DNA from: Methylomonas sp. | GTDB taxonomy: Bacteria > Pseudomonadota > Gammaproteobacteria > Methylococcales > Methylomonadaceae | Direction of reading: 5' to 3' | Assembly (NCBI GenBank): GCA_002929135.1 | Contig: PESC01000054.1 | Location: 84,840-148,839 of the forward strand | DNA: 64,000 bases | Part shown: piece by piece, positions 8,565-18,882 of the stretch | Layout: every line of letters begins with the position of its first letter | Numbering within the stretch: the stretch's first letter is position 1 | Position numbers and translations under genes: made by a program | Notes under the pieces: model-generated | Database searches by the model: none | What the model saw: the letters and a program-made list of their open reading frames with translations, nothing else | Told to the model about the DNA's origin: nothing

Positions 8565-10394
8565 ATGTGTGGCATCGTCGCAGGCATCGCCCAACGCAAC
8601 GTGGTTCCCATCCTGATCGAAGGCTTGAAACGCTTGGAGTACCGGGGCTACGACTCCGCCGGTCTGGCGGTCACCCGCCAGGGCGAAATTTTCCGCAAGC
8701 GTGAACTGGGCAAGGTGAAAGGCCTGGAAGCCCTCATCGAGCAAGATCCGATCGAAGGCCGGATCGGCATTGCCCATACCCGCTGGGCCACTCATGGCAA
8801 ACCCAGCACCCACAATGCCCACCCACATGTCAGCCTGGACAAGGTGGCTGTGGTACACAACGGCATCATCGAAAACCACGACACCCTGCGCTCGGCATTG
8901 CGGAAAAACGGCTTCGAATTCACTTCGGAAACCGACACCGAAGTCGTGGTGCATAAAATCGCCGAACAATTGCAATCGACCGACAGCTTGCTCGATGCGG
9001 TCCGCAACACCATTGTCACGCTGGAAGGCGCTTATGCGCTGGGCGTGGTTTACACTGAACAGCCCGATATATTGGTGGCCTGCCGCAAGGGCAGCCCGTT
9101 GGTGATCGGCATCGGCATCGGCGAATACTTCATCGCCTCCGACATCGCCGCCTTGCTGCCGGTCACCCAGCGCTTCATCTTCCTGGAAGACGGCGACATC
9201 GCCGAACTCACCATCAACGGCGCCATCATCTACGACGAAAGCGGTCGCCGCGTAGTCAGGCCGGTCATCGAAAGCCAGCTCAAGGCCGATGCAGTCGAAA
9301 AAGGCCAATACCGCCACTACATGCTGAAAGAAATCCATGAACAGGCCTGGGCGGTTTCGGAAACCCTGGAAGGCCGTTTCATCGACAACCGCTTGCTGGA
9401 TTCCGCATTCGGTCACAATGCCGCTGAAGTATTCGATCAGATCAAATCGGTGCAAATCCTGGCTTGCGGCACCAGCTACCACGCCGGCCTGGTGGCGCGT
9501 TACTGGTTCGAAAAACTGGCCCGGGTACCGTGTGCCATCGAAATCGCCAGCGAATTCCGCTACCGCAACCCGGTCATCGCGCCCGATACCCTGGTCGTCA
9601 CCATTTCGCAATCCGGCGAAACCGCCGACACTCTGGCCGCGCTGCTCGAAGCTAAGCGCCTGGGCGTCAAACATTCTCTGGTCGTCTGCAATGCGCCGGA
9701 AAGCTCGCTGGTACGTGAGTCCGACCTGGTGCTGATGACCCGCGCAGGCCCGGAAATCGGCGTCGCATCCACCAAGGCCTTCACCACCCAATTGGTGGCC
9801 TTGCTGATGCTCATCATCGCCATAGGTCGACGCTTCGCGTTGCCCAAGGAAACCGAAGATCTGATCGTCTCCGAGCTGTTCAGCCTGCCCGGCAACATCG
9901 AAAAAGTGTTGAATCTCGACGACACCATCGAACTGCTGTCGCAACGCTTTGCCGACAAGCACAACGCCTTGTTCCTGGGCCGGGGCACCCACTACCCGAT
10001 TGCCCTGGAAGGCGCATTGAAGCTGAAGGAGATCTCCTACATCCATGCCGAAGCTTACCCGGCCGGTGAGTTGAAACACGGGCCGCTGGCCCTGATCGAC
10101 GCCGAAATGCCGGTCGTTACCGTCGCGCCCAACAACAATCTGCTGGAAAAACTCAAGTCCAACATTCAGGAAGTCAGCGCCCGTGGTGGCCAGTTGATCG
10201 TATTCATGGATGAAGCCCTGGCCGAACCCAGCGACAGCAACGTGCAAATCATCAAGATGCCGAGCGTCGCCAATATCGTCTCGCCTATCATCTACACGGT
10301 TCCGTTACAGTTGCTGTCGTATCACGTTGCCGTATTGAAAGGCACCGACGTCGACCAACCGCGCAATCTGGCCAAATCGGTGACGGTCGAGTAG
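8565..10394 (+). CDS. glmS: Glutamine-fructose-6-phosphate aminotransferase
   Basis: A 609-residue enzyme making glucosamine-6-phosphate from fructose-6-phosphate and glutamine, the entry step to amino-sugar synthesis. After loss of Met the catalytic cysteine is N-terminal ([10 protein letters not shown]). The glutaminase domain covers about the first 240 residues. Two SIS sugar-isomerase domains follow, with CGTSYHAG and [11 protein letters not shown] in the first. The protein ends [11 protein letters not shown], the conserved tail near the active site. The ribosome site AAAGGAG lies in the end of glmU. No glmS ribozyme is possible in the one-base gap. Confidence 0.98.
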   Translation: MCGIVAGIAQRNVVPILIEGLKRLEYRGYDSAGLAVTRQGEIFRKRELGKVKGLEALIEQDPIEGRIGIAHTRWATHGKPSTHNAHPHVSLDKVAVVHNGIIENHDTLRSALRKNGFEFTSETDTEVVVHKIAEQLQSTDSLLDAVRNTIVTLEGAYALGVVYTEQPDILVACRKGSPLVIGIGIGEYFIASDIAALLPVTQRFIFLEDGDIAELTINGAIIYDESGRRVVRPVIESQLKADAVEKGQYRHYMLKEIHEQAWAVSETLEGRFIDNRLLDSAFGHNAAEVFDQIKSVQILACGTSYHAGLVARYWFEKLARVPCAIEIASEFRYRNPVIAPDTLVVTISQSGETADTLAALLEAKRLGVKHSLVVCNAPESSLVRESDLVLMTRAGPEIGVASTKAFTTQLVALLMLIIAIGRRFALPKETEDLIVSELFSLPGNIEKVLNLDDTIELLSQRFADKHNALFLGRGTHYPIALEGALKLKEISYIHAEAYPAGELKHGPLALIDAEMPVVTVAPNNNLLEKLKSNIQEVSARGGQLIVFMDEALAEPSDSNVQIIKMPSVANIVSPIIYTVPLQLLSYHVAVLKGTDVDQPRNLAKSVTVE

Positions 10395-10411
10395 TCGCAG
10401 ACTGGGTCTGT

Positions 10412-10437
10412 AGGGGGCAAAAATTTTTTTGCCCCCT
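10412..10437 (+). terminator. Hairpin after glmS, probable terminator
   Basis: AGGGGGCAAAAA (10412-10423) pairs perfectly with TTTTTGCCCCCT (10426-10437) across a two-base loop, 17 bases after the glmS stop. The T-run lies inside the stem, not after it, so intrinsic termination is likely but not textbook. Confidence 0.6.
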
Positions 10438-10543
10438 CCGTTCACCCACGCTTCTCGGCGCTTGTCGACGGTTTGCGCGGTGCGGACATATCACATAGTT
10501 CGTCATCCATGCAGTCAAAGCCACGCAGCCGCCACGACCGCAT

Positions 10544-10572
10544 CTTGAAATTGCCATAATCGACCCGCATCT
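10544..10572 (+). promoter_or_regulatory. Sigma32 heat-shock promoter of clpB
   Basis: CTTGAAA (10544-10550) matches the sigma32 -35 consensus exactly. CCGCATCT (10565-10572) matches the -10 consensus CCCCATNT except at one base. The spacer is 14 bases, within the normal range, and the site lies 36 bases before the clpB start. Heat-shock control of clpB is the known pattern in Gammaproteobacteria. Confidence 0.8.
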
Positions 10573-10608
10573 AGCCGGTAACACCAATACCCAAACGAGG
10601 CAACCCCT

Positions 10609-13200
10609 ATGCGAATGGACAAACTCACCAGCAAATTTCAGCAGGCACTCGGCGACGCGCAAAGCCTGGCCTTGGGCAAGGATCACCAATTCATCGAGCC
10701 GCTACACGTCATGCTGGCCTTGATCGACCAGGACGGCGGCAGCATCAAACCCCTGCTGCAACAAGCCGGTGTTCAGATCAACGTCTTGCGTAACGATCTT
10801 GGCCAGGCTATCGACAACCTGGCCAGCGTCTCCGGTGCCGGTGGCGATGTGCAGATTTCCAATGAACTGTCGCGGATACTGAACCTGACCGACAAACTGG
10901 CACAAAAGCGCAAAGATGCCTACATCTCCAGCGAACTGTTCTTGCTGGCCGCGCTGGAAACCGGCGGCAGCCTGCAAACCTTGCTGAAACGCGCGGGCGT
11001 AGTGGCCTCTGCCGTTGAAAAAGCCATCGAAAACATGCGTGGTGGCCAGAATGTCAGCGACCCGAACGCCGAAGATCAGCGCCAGGCACTGAAAAAATAT
11101 GCCATCGACCTGACCGAACGCGCGGAGTTGGGCAAGCTCGACCCGGTCATCGGTCGCGACGACGAAATTCGCCGCACCATCCAGGTGTTGCAGCGCCGCA
11201 CCAAAAACAACCCGGTGTTGATCGGCGAACCCGGCGTCGGCAAAACCGCCATCGTCGAAGGCTTGGCGCAACGCATCGTCAACGGTGAAGTCCCGGAAGG
11301 TATCAAAGGCAAGCGCCTGCTGGCACTGGACATGGCGGCGCTGATCGCCGGTGCCAAATTCCGTGGCGAATTCGAAGAACGCCTGAAAGCCGTACTCAAC
11401 GATGTCGCCAAACTCGAAGGCCAGGTGATTCTGTTCATTGACGAACTGCACACCATGGTCGGCGCCGGCAAAGCCGAAGGCGCCATGGACGCCGGCAACA
11501 TGCTGAAACCGGCGCTGGCCCGTGGCGAGCTGCACTGCGTCGGCGCCACCACTTTGGACGAATACCGCAAATACATCGAAAAAGACGCCGCACTGGAACG
11601 CCGCTTTCAAAAAGTGCTGGTCGACGAACCCAATGTGGAAGACACCATCGCCATCCTGCGCGGCCTGAAGGAGCGCTACGAAATCCACCACAGCGTCGAC
11701 ATCACCGACCCGGCCATCGTCGCCGCCGCCGTGTTGTCGCACCGTTATATTTCCGACCGCCAGTTGCCGGACAAGGCCATCGACTTGATCGACGAAGCGG
11801 CCAGCCGGATACGCATGGAAATGGATTCCAAGCCCGAGGCGATGGACAAGCTGGATCGGCGGCTGATTCAATTGAAAATCGAGCGCGAGGCAATGAAAAA
11901 CGAAACCGACGCCGCCTCGAAAAAACGCCTGGAAACCTTGCAGGACGACATCGCCGAACTGGAAAAGGAATACTCCGACCTGGACGAAATCTGGAAAGCC
12001 GAGAAAGCCGCGCTGCAAGGCACGGCCACCATCAAGGAACGTCTGGAACACGCCCGCCTGGAACTGGACGCCGCTCGTCGCAGCCAGGACTACACCCGCA
12101 TGTCCGAGCTGCAATACGGCGAAATCCCCAAGCTGGAAAAAGAACTGGATCTGGCATCGCAGGCCGAGATGCAGGAAACCACGCTGCTGCGCAGCAAAGT
12201 CACCGAAGAAGAAATCGCCGAAGTCGTGTCGAAATGGACTGGCATACCGGTAGCAAAAATGATGGAAGGCGAGCGGGAAAAACTGTTGCGCATGGAAGAC
12301 GAACTGGCCAGGCGAGTCATCGGCCAGAGCGAAGCCCTGAAAGCCGTCAGCAACGCCATCCGCCGTTCCCGCGCCGGTTTGTCCGACCCCAACCGGCCCA
12401 ACGGCTCCTTCCTGTTTTTAGGCCCCACCGGCGTCGGCAAAACCGAACTGTGTAAGGCCCTGGCCGAATTCATGTTCGATACCGAAGACGCCATGGTGCG
12501 CATCGACATGTCGGAATTCATGGAGAAACACTCGGTTGCCCGTCTAATCGGCGCACCGCCGGGTTATGTCGGTTACGAAGAAGGCGGCTACCTGACCGAA
12601 GCCGTGCGCCGCAAACCGTATTCGGTGATCCTGCTCGACGAAATCGAAAAAGCCCATGCCGACGTATTCAACGTACTGCTGCAAGTGCTGGATGACGGTC
12701 GCCTGACCGACGGCCAGGGCCGCACCGTGGATTTTCGAAACACCGTGATCGTCATGACCTCCAACCTCGGTTCGCACATCATTCAGGAACTGGCGGGCGA
12801 GGAACATTACACCACGATGAAAGACGCGGTAATGGCCATCGTCGGTCAACATTTTCGCCCCGAGTTCATCAACCGCATCGACGAAGCCGTGGTGTTCCAC
12901 CCGCTGGCCCAAAACCAGATTCGGGCGATCTGCCAAATCCAGATAGCCTGGCTGCGCCGCCGCTTGCAGGAAAAAGACTTTGGTCTGGAAATCAGCGAAG
13001 CCGCGCTGGATTTACTCGGCGAAGCCGGTTTCGATCCCGTTTACGGCGCACGGCCATTGAAACGCGCGATTCAGCGCCAACTGGAAAACCCGCTGGCCAA
13101 CGAAATTTTGTCCGGCCGCTTCCTGCCGGGCGATGTCATCAAGATCGACCGCGCCGCCGACGGCGTAACATTCAGCAAGCAAGCGCAAGGGTCGGCTTGA
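10609..13200 (+). CDS. clpB: ATP-dependent disaggregase ClpB
   Basis: An 863-residue hexameric AAA+ chaperone that pulls apart protein aggregates together with DnaK. Domains in order are the N-terminal Clp repeat (1-150), the first ATPase domain with [13 protein letters not shown] near 205 and the Walker B segment [13 protein letters not shown], a charged coiled-coil middle domain (about 410-525) that docks DnaK and distinguishes ClpB from ClpA, and the second ATPase domain with [15 protein letters not shown] near 605. Length is standard. Its own sigma32-type promoter precedes it. The next gene is convergent. Confidence 0.98.
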   Translation: MRMDKLTSKFQQALGDAQSLALGKDHQFIEPLHVMLALIDQDGGSIKPLLQQAGVQINVLRNDLGQAIDNLASVSGAGGDVQISNELSRILNLTDKLAQKRKDAYISSELFLLAALETGGSLQTLLKRAGVVASAVEKAIENMRGGQNVSDPNAEDQRQALKKYAIDLTERAELGKLDPVIGRDDEIRRTIQVLQRRTKNNPVLIGEPGVGKTAIVEGLAQRIVNGEVPEGIKGKRLLALDMAALIAGAKFRGEFEERLKAVLNDVAKLEGQVILFIDELHTMVGAGKAEGAMDAGNMLKPALARGELHCVGATTLDEYRKYIEKDAALERRFQKVLVDEPNVEDTIAILRGLKERYEIHHSVDITDPAIVAAAVLSHRYISDRQLPDKAIDLIDEAASRIRMEMDSKPEAMDKLDRRLIQLKIEREAMKNETDAASKKRLETLQDDIAELEKEYSDLDEIWKAEKAALQGTATIKERLEHARLELDAARRSQDYTRMSELQYGEIPKLEKELDLASQAEMQETTLLRSKVTEEEIAEVVSKWTGIPVAKMMEGEREKLLRMEDELARRVIGQSEALKAVSNAIRRSRAGLSDPNRPNGSFLFLGPTGVGKTELCKALAEFMFDTEDAMVRIDMSEFMEKHSVARLIGAPPGYVGYEEGGYLTEAVRRKPYSVILLDEIEKAHADVFNVLLQVLDDGRLTDGQGRTVDFRNTVIVMTSNLGSHIIQELAGEEHYTTMKDAVMAIVGQHFRPEFINRIDEAVVFHPLAQNQIRAICQIQIAWLRRRLQEKDFGLEISEAALDLLGEAGFDPVYGARPLKRAIQRQLENPLANEILSGRFLPGDVIKIDRAADGVTFSKQAQGSA

Positions 13201-13216
13201 TTCGGTTTTTGTGCAA

Positions 13217-13244
13217 GGTTTCCCACGGTGTTTCGTGGGAAACC
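13217..13244 (+). terminator. Perfect hairpin after clpB
   Basis: GGTTTCCCAC (13217-13226) and GTGGGAAACC (13235-13244) form a perfect 10-bp stem with an 8-base loop, 16 bases past the clpB stop. No T-run follows, so it may terminate weakly or stabilise the mRNA 3' end. A smaller repeat, GTTGGTT/AACCAAC (13322-13339), lies in the same gap before the convergent gene. Confidence 0.5.
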
Positions 13245-13390
13245 TCATGCGTCAAGTTCCGCCTGATTGAAATCCGGCCCAACAAACAAATCCGGCCTTT
13301 CGTCCCACCCGGCCCGACCGTGTTGGTTAAAAAACCAACGGAGCCAAATGGTGGTGATTTGCATCAATTGATAGGCAATGCAACAACACC

Positions 13391-15037
13391 TTAACCGTTC
13401 AACTGCTCTGCCGCATCAAGCACAGACTGGGTATTGTCCTGAATAAGCAGCGACAGCACCATGATTCCGGCAACCACCGCCACGAAGCGCAGCAATCGGT
13501 AACGCCGCAAACTGAAGGTAAACAGATACTCGATGGCATACGCCATGCATAGCAGTTTGAACAAAATGCCGACCGGCAGTTTGGTATCGGCCAGCAAAAA
13601 CACCGCCAGCACAAAGAAGGAAATCAGCATGTCCTGGGTCGACAGGGTAAAAACTGATCGCCGTGTGACCCGGATCGCCAGAAATGTCACCAGCATCAGG
13701 GCAGCCAGGAAGCTGTTCACCACACTATCGATATGGGCTATGCCTAGTGCTTCGGTCGTCAGCACGAAACCGGAAAACGTGGCGGTGACATAAACCGAAA
13801 GCTTGACCAGTGCATCGGACATGGGTTTTTTGACCAGGCCGACCAGTGCCACCACCATCATCAACAGCCACTGATCGCGACTGGAAAAGGCGTCGATCTT
13901 GTCGGACATGACCAGAATCATCACCAGTAAATACAGCAACAGCGCATATTCGATATACACCCTGGCGCCTTTGTACAAGCCATCAAATTGCCGCAAAAAA
14001 CCGCGCCGCCTGTCAGAGCCGACTTCGACATCCCGCAGGCGCCAGCCCAAGTGGTCTCCACCAAAAAACAGCGCCAGAATCACAGTGCAGATCATCAAAT
14101 AGCCGCCTATCACCAGCCAGTCGCTCTGATATCGCCAGCAAAATGCCGCCACCAAAAATACCGATTGCAGCACGTAGATACAGGCAACCGCCTCGGCATG
14201 GGTAAGGCCGAATGCCAGCAATTTGTGGTGAATATGGCGCTTGTCCGGCGAAAACGGCGACAGCCTCAGAGCAATGCGCTGGGTCATCACCATCAGGGTA
14301 TCAAGCACCGGCAACCCCAATAACAACAAGGGCAAGGCCGGGTTCAGAACGACATGAACATCGCTGACCAGGCAAATCGACAAAAACGCCACCATGAAGC
14401 CGATGAACTGGCTGCCGGTGTCGCCCATGAACACAATCGCCGGGTGGCTGTTGAAGCGTAAAAAACCGAGAATGCCGCCTATCAGTGCCAGCGCCATCAC
14501 GGGCAACCAGCCACCGCTATCCGCTGCAAGAAAAGCGATCAGCGCCAGCGTCATCAGCATGATGCCCGCTGCCAGCCCATCCAGACCATCCGACAGATTC
14601 ACCGCATTGGTCACGCCGACTACGAACAGAAAGGTGATCGGGTAAGCAATCCACTTCGGCGCCGGTTCGATTCCATTAAAAGGCAGATAATCCAGATAAA
14701 TGCCTTGCTGCATGACCAGCAGCACCGCCAGGAACTGGCCCAGAAACTTCCAGCGATAGTGCAGGTTCAACACATCATCCAGCGCACCGAACACGACGAT
14801 GATGGCGCCACCCAGAATCAAGCCGCGATACGGCGTATCAATAGGCAGCAGCAACAGCACGGTAATCAGCATCGCCGCCGCCAGCCCCAAACCGCCACAA
14901 CGCGGAATGGCTTTTTGATGAACCTTGCGTTCGCCAGGCTCATCCACCATGCCCAGAAACCCTGCCGATTTGATCAGCAACGGAATCAGCAGCAGACTAA
15001 TCAAGGTGGACAGAATAAAGCTTAAGAACAATTCCAT
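13391..15037 (-). CDS. WecA/MraY-type undecaprenyl-phosphate sugar-1-phosphate transferase, extended
   Basis: A 548-residue polytopic inner-membrane protein. The N-terminal 330 residues match the glycosyltransferase family 4 group, which moves a HexNAc-1-phosphate from UDP to undecaprenyl phosphate to start O-antigen or exopolysaccharide. Visible motifs are the Asp pair in FGALDDVLNL, NLSDGLDGLA, VFMGDTGSQF and the histidine-rich loop PDKRHIHHKLLAFG, all expected for WecA-like enzymes. The last 200 residues add about five more hydrophobic segments and have no motif I recognise. WecA is usually 350-370 residues long, so this is a long variant. No other polysaccharide genes are adjacent, so the product cannot be assigned. 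Confidence 0.85.
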   Translation of the reverse strand: MELFLSFILSTLISLLLIPLLIKSAGFLGMVDEPGERKVHQKAIPRCGGLGLAAAMLITVLLLLPIDTPYRGLILGGAIIVVFGALDDVLNLHYRWKFLGQFLAVLLVMQQGIYLDYLPFNGIEPAPKWIAYPITFLFVVGVTNAVNLSDGLDGLAAGIMLMTLALIAFLAADSGGWLPVMALALIGGILGFLRFNSHPAIVFMGDTGSQFIGFMVAFLSICLVSDVHVVLNPALPLLLLGLPVLDTLMVMTQRIALRLSPFSPDKRHIHHKLLAFGLTHAEAVACIYVLQSVFLVAAFCWRYQSDWLVIGGYLMICTVILALFFGGDHLGWRLRDVEVGSDRRRGFLRQFDGLYKGARVYIEYALLLYLLVMILVMSDKIDAFSSRDQWLLMMVVALVGLVKKPMSDALVKLSVYVTATFSGFVLTTEALGIAHIDSVVNSFLAALMLVTFLAIRVTRRSVFTLSTQDMLISFFVLAVFLLADTKLPVGILFKLLCMAYAIEYLFTFSLRRYRLLRFVAVVAGIMVLSLLIQDNTQSVLDAAEQLNG

Positions 15038-15191
15038 TTCGATTGACCAGGACGGGAGCCAAGGGCGCTCCCCAGGTTATGGCGTTAAGCCGGATTAAAT
15101 AATGGGCAAGAATAGCCCAAAGCCTGCTGCAATGTCGTGAATTCACACTGTCCGCTTGCCTGGATGACCTCCCGAACAAACGGAAATGTGC

Positions 15192-16001
15192 TCAGAGCGC
15201 ATACACCGTGTACAGCATTCGTGCAGACAGCCCGATCAACAGCAACGCAAACAGCTTTTTCAACGTCGCAACCGGCAAACGATGTGCCAGGCGAGCGCCG
15301 AAAGGGGCGGTTAACACGCTGGTTAGCATAATGCCGACCACCGCAGGCAGATAGATATAACCCAGGGTAAACGCTGGCATGTCCGCCATATGCCAGCCGC
15401 TGACCAGATAACCCAGCGTACCGGCAACGGCAATCGGCAAGCCAAGAGCCGCTGATGTGCCAATCGCTTGCTGCATCCGCACGTTACAATTGCCAAGGAA
15501 AGGCACGCTGAGCGTACCGCCGCCAATGGCGACCAGCGCAGAAATGCCGCCGATGATGCCACCAATCCCCATCAGCCCCCAGGTTCCAGGCAGTTGTCGT
15601 TGTGGTGTTGGTTTGATATTCAACAGCATTTGCAAGGCCACATAAGCCATGAATGCCGCAAAAAACAAGGCCAGCGCACGCGATGAAATCCACGTTGCCA
15701 AGTAAGCCGCTGCAAACGTGCCGATAACGATGCCGGGCGTCATGCGCCACACCACTGGCCATAACACCCCGCCATGGGCGTGGTGGCTTCTCAGGCTTGA
15801 AATCGACGTGGCGACGATGGCCGTCATCGACGTAGCCAGCGCCAGATGCACGATGCGATCCTGCGGAAACTGCAACTGCGCAAACAGCGTCGTCAGTACC
15901 GGCACCATGATGCTGCCGCCACCGACCCCCAACAATCCAGCAAAAAAACCCACCACGGTGCCCAGAGCCAGGAAGGCCAGCAGCCATTCGATTTCAAGCA
16001 T
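15192..16001 (-). CDS. TauE/SafE family permease
   Basis: A 269-residue inner-membrane protein with about eight hydrophobic segments. It has the duplicated glycine-rich motif of the TauE/SafE (DUF81) family: GLLGVGGGSIMVP in the first half and SALVAIGGGTLSVP in the second. Characterised members export sulfite, sulfoacetate or related anions; the substrate here is unknown. The open frame runs 23 codons further upstream, but ATG 16001 starts the first membrane segment as in relatives. It diverges from nikR. A second family member is at 54654-55580. Confidence 0.85.
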   Translation of the reverse strand: MLEIEWLLAFLALGTVVGFFAGLLGVGGGSIMVPVLTTLFAQLQFPQDRIVHLALATSMTAIVATSISSLRSHHAHGGVLWPVVWRMTPGIVIGTFAAAYLATWISSRALALFFAAFMAYVALQMLLNIKPTPQRQLPGTWGLMGIGGIIGGISALVAIGGGTLSVPFLGNCNVRMQQAIGTSAALGLPIAVAGTLGYLVSGWHMADMPAFTLGYIYLPAVVGIMLTSVLTAPFGARLAHRLPVATLKKLFALLLIGLSARMLYTVYAL

Positions 16002-16199
16002 ATCGGTCTCGTGTTGGTTAATCGGATCGTGGCATTTTCTCACCCCAGCCACCCGATCCGATCCGGTCAAAAGCCAAATCCGCCGATGAATTGTTCCAGC
16101 TCCCCCAGTCTACTTGGGAAGCCATACCAAACGATCGAAGCGTCCTGCGCCATCAAGCTCGTTATAATTCCGCCCATAAGACACTCTCAAGGAGACCCT

Positions 16200-16643
16200 G
16201 TGGAACGTTTTACCATTTCGCTGAGCGACGAGCTGGCGGCGGATTTCGATCGCTGGATACAGGCCAAAGGCTATGTCAACCGCTCCGAAGCCGTCAGGGA
16301 TTTGTTGCGCAAGGAAATCGAAACCGAGCGGCTCGAAAAAAACCAGGCAGCGCATTGCATTGCCACGCTGTCCTTCGTTTACAACCATCACGAGCGCACC
16401 CTGGCCGACAGGCTGACGCACATTCAGCACCATGCGCACGATCTCGTTGTCTGTTCCACCCACGTTCACCTTGATCACGATGACTGCTTTGAATCGCTGT
16501 TTCTGCGCGGCGCCTTAGAGCGCGTTCGCGGCTTTGCCGACAAGGTATCCGCCGAATCCGGTGTCAGACACAGTATGGCCAATATCGTCCCCGCCAATTT
16601 GACAGCCAATCAAGAGCACAGCCATTTCCAACCGATGACCTGA
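16200..16643 (+). CDS. nikR: Nickel-responsive transcriptional regulator NikR
   Basis: A 147-residue DNA-binding regulator. The N-terminal ribbon-helix-helix (ERFTISLSDELAADFDRWI then GYVNRSEAVRDLLRK) binds palindromic operators. The C-terminal ACT-like domain binds nickel: His77, His88, His90 and Cys96 in THVHLDHDDC match the four ligands of E. coli NikR with a one-residue offset. The start is GTG 16200, with CAAGGAG 6 bases upstream and a TATAAT (16163-16168) as probable -10. No nik ABC transporter follows. The next gene is a TonB-dependent receptor behind an inverted repeat, which suggests NikR controls outer-membrane metal uptake. Confidence 0.92.
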   Translation: MERFTISLSDELAADFDRWIQAKGYVNRSEAVRDLLRKEIETERLEKNQAAHCIATLSFVYNHHERTLADRLTHIQHHAHDLVVCSTHVHLDHDDCFESLFLRGALERVRGFADKVSAESGVRHSMANIVPANLTANQEHSHFQPMT

Positions 16644-16651
16644 TCGCCCAA

Positions 16652-16701
16652 GGTGTTAATACGTTTTTAGTTCTCTTCATACAGTGATGTACCATAACAC
16701 C
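16652..16701 (+). promoter_or_regulatory. Candidate NikR operator before the TonB receptor
   Basis: GGTGTTA (16652-16658) and TAACACC (16695-16701) form a perfect 7-bp inverted repeat 34 bases before the receptor start. The half-site resembles the GTGTTAC/GTAACAC repeats reported, as I remember, for Geobacter NikR. The centre distance of 43 bases, about four helical turns, is longer than a usual single NikR site. A TTCATAC between the arms resembles the E. coli NikR half-site. Assignment to NikR is inference. Confidence 0.4.
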
Positions 16702-16734
16702 CTGAATGATGACGGACACACCGGATGGAGCAAT

Positions 16735-18855
16735 ATGCGCACTTATAAAAACAACAAACTCGATCAGCGAAACATTCTATCGCTTGGGCTGACTACCGCT
16801 CTGATGCTAGGTAGCGCATGGGTTCAGGCCCATCCCAAGGGCGAAGAGCTAGAGGCAGTCGAAGTCGAAGATGGCCGTGGCAAGGATTTGATCGGCATCG
16901 CCGAATCGGCCTCGCAAGGCGAAATCAGCCAGAAGCAGTTTGAACACAGGCCATTATCGCGGCAGGGCGAACTGCTCGAAGTCGTTCCCGGCATGATCGC
17001 AACCCAGCACAGCGGCTCGGGCAAGGCCAACCAGTATTTTCTGCGCGGTTTCAATCTGGATCACGGCACCGACTTCACCACCTTTGTCGATGGCATCCCG
17101 ATGAACATGCCCAGCCATGCTCATGGCCAGGGTTATCTGGATTTGAACAGCATCATTCCCGAGCTGGTCAACACAATAGAATTCGGCAAGGGGCCGTACT
17201 ATGCCGAAGTGGGTGATTTCGCCTCGGCCGGTTACACCAAAATGCGCACCGTCGATCGCCTGAAAGACGGCATCGCCAAGTTCACCGCCGGGTCTTTCGA
17301 TTTTTACCGTGCGCTGGCGGCCAACTCGTCAAAAGTAGGGGACGGCGATTTGTTGTACGCCGGTGAATTCAATCTGTACAACGGCGTGTGGGAAGTCCCG
17401 GAAAACACTCAGCGTTTCAACGGCATGTTGAAATATACCGTCGACAATCACGACTGGGGCTATTCGATCGACGGCAAAGCCTATTCCAATCGCTGGACGG
17501 CCAGCAACCAGATTCCGCAATCGGCGATCGATGCCGGCTTGATCGGCCTGTACGGTGCCATGGATCCCACCGACACCGGCGAAAGCAACCGTTACAGCGT
17601 GGCAGGCAACCTCTGGCAATACGGCGACAACTGGAAAAACACCGGCAATATTTACGCGCTGTACACCGATCTGGATTTGTTTTCCAACTTCAGCGGTTTC
17701 ACCCGTGGCCCACAGGGCGACCAGATACTGCAAACCGAACGCCGGGTGCAAACCGGCGGCAGCATCGAGCACACCCGTTACAACAAGATACTCGGCTTCG
17801 AAATGGATAACAGCGTCGGCCTGCAATTCCGCAACGATCAGGTCATGGGGCTGGGTTTGTACAACACTCGTGCAGGCCAAATTCTCGATACCGTCAGCAA
17901 CAGCGATGTCGGCGTGACCACGGTAGGCGTTTACCTGAAAAATCATACCCACTGGCACGATAAGGTTCGTACCATTACCGGATTGCGCGCCGATTTCCTC
18001 AATAACGAGGTCAGGGTGCTGGAATCGGCGCTAAATACCGCCGAGATCAATGACGGCAACTCAGGCAATCGCGGCAAAGTGATGCTGAGTCCAAAAGTGG
18101 GGCTGGTGCTGGGGCCTTGGTATGACAGCGAATTCTTCGTCAACGCCGGTTACGGTCATCACTCCAACGATGCACGGGGTACGACCTTGCGGGTGAATCC
18201 AGACGGCACACCCGCCGTAAATGAGGTAGGCGCCTCGATCGCCCGGATAGCACCTGCGGCCTGGACACGCGGTAGCGAGGTGGGCTTTCGCACCAACGTC
18301 ATCCCTGGACTGAACAGTACGGTTGCCGCTTGGTGGTTGCAGACCAGTCAGGAACTGGTATTCGTCGGCGATGCCGGTACAACGGAAGTGCGGGGCATGT
18401 CCGACCGTTACGGGCTGGAGTTCACCAATTACTACAACCCGACCGACTGGCTGATTCTGGACGCCGATTACGCATTGACCACCGCCAGATTCAGCGAGAA
18501 CGGCGATTATGTACCCAACTCGGTTGGCCGGGTCATCGGCACCGGAGCAACCTTGATTGCGCCCAACGGCTTGTTCGGCACGGTGCGTCTTCGCCACTTC
18601 GGCCATGTACCGCTGGATGAACAAGGCGAGTTTTGGGCGGGCGATACCAGCATCGTCAACCTGGGCGCAGGCTACAAGCAAAAAACCTACCGACTGGATG
18701 TCGATGTCTTCAACGTGCTGGGTTCGCAGGACAGCGATATTGCCTATGCCTATCCCTACAGCTTCGGCGGCATTGACACCGGGGGCGCCAATGGCTTGTT
18801 GCGGCATCCTGTCGAGCCACGGATGATCCGGGGTACCATCACGGTCAATTTCTGA
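16735..18855 (+). CDS. TonB-dependent outer membrane receptor, probable metal or metal-chelate uptake
   Basis: A 706-residue outer-membrane beta-barrel that imports a ligand with TonB energy. The signal peptide ends WVQA before His33. A TonB-box-like LEAVEVE follows, then the plug domain (about 70-180) with QYFLRGFNLDHGTDF and VDGIPMNMPSHAHGQGY, then a 22-strand-type barrel ending in phenylalanine (ITVNF), the outer-membrane insertion signal. The frame is open 17 codons upstream, but ATG 16735 has GGAG 5 bases ahead and gives a clean signal peptide. nikR lies directly upstream, so nickel or cobalt is the best guess. A XoxJ-like gene nearby leaves a lanthanide or methanol-oxidation link open. 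Confidence 0.88.
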   Translation: MRTYKNNKLDQRNILSLGLTTALMLGSAWVQAHPKGEELEAVEVEDGRGKDLIGIAESASQGEISQKQFEHRPLSRQGELLEVVPGMIATQHSGSGKANQYFLRGFNLDHGTDFTTFVDGIPMNMPSHAHGQGYLDLNSIIPELVNTIEFGKGPYYAEVGDFASAGYTKMRTVDRLKDGIAKFTAGSFDFYRALAANSSKVGDGDLLYAGEFNLYNGVWEVPENTQRFNGMLKYTVDNHDWGYSIDGKAYSNRWTASNQIPQSAIDAGLIGLYGAMDPTDTGESNRYSVAGNLWQYGDNWKNTGNIYALYTDLDLFSNFSGFTRGPQGDQILQTERRVQTGGSIEHTRYNKILGFEMDNSVGLQFRNDQVMGLGLYNTRAGQILDTVSNSDVGVTTVGVYLKNHTHWHDKVRTITGLRADFLNNEVRVLESALNTAEINDGNSGNRGKVMLSPKVGLVLGPWYDSEFFVNAGYGHHSNDARGTTLRVNPDGTPAVNEVGASIARIAPAAWTRGSEVGFRTNVIPGLNSTVAAWWLQTSQELVFVGDAGTTEVRGMSDRYGLEFTNYYNPTDWLILDADYALTTARFSENGDYVPNSVGRVIGTGATLIAPNGLFGTVRLRHFGHVPLDEQGEFWAGDTSIVNLGAGYKQKTYRLDVDVFNVLGSQDSDIAYAYPYSFGGIDTGGANGLLRHPVEPRMIRGTITVNF

Positions 18856-18882
18856 TGGTATCGAAGCACTCAACCACGAAGA

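Noticed and set aside
8496..10247. A 583-codon minus-strand open frame
   Set aside because: It lies entirely opposite glmS, has the low-complexity composition of a GC-rich antisense frame, and no motif or ribosome site.
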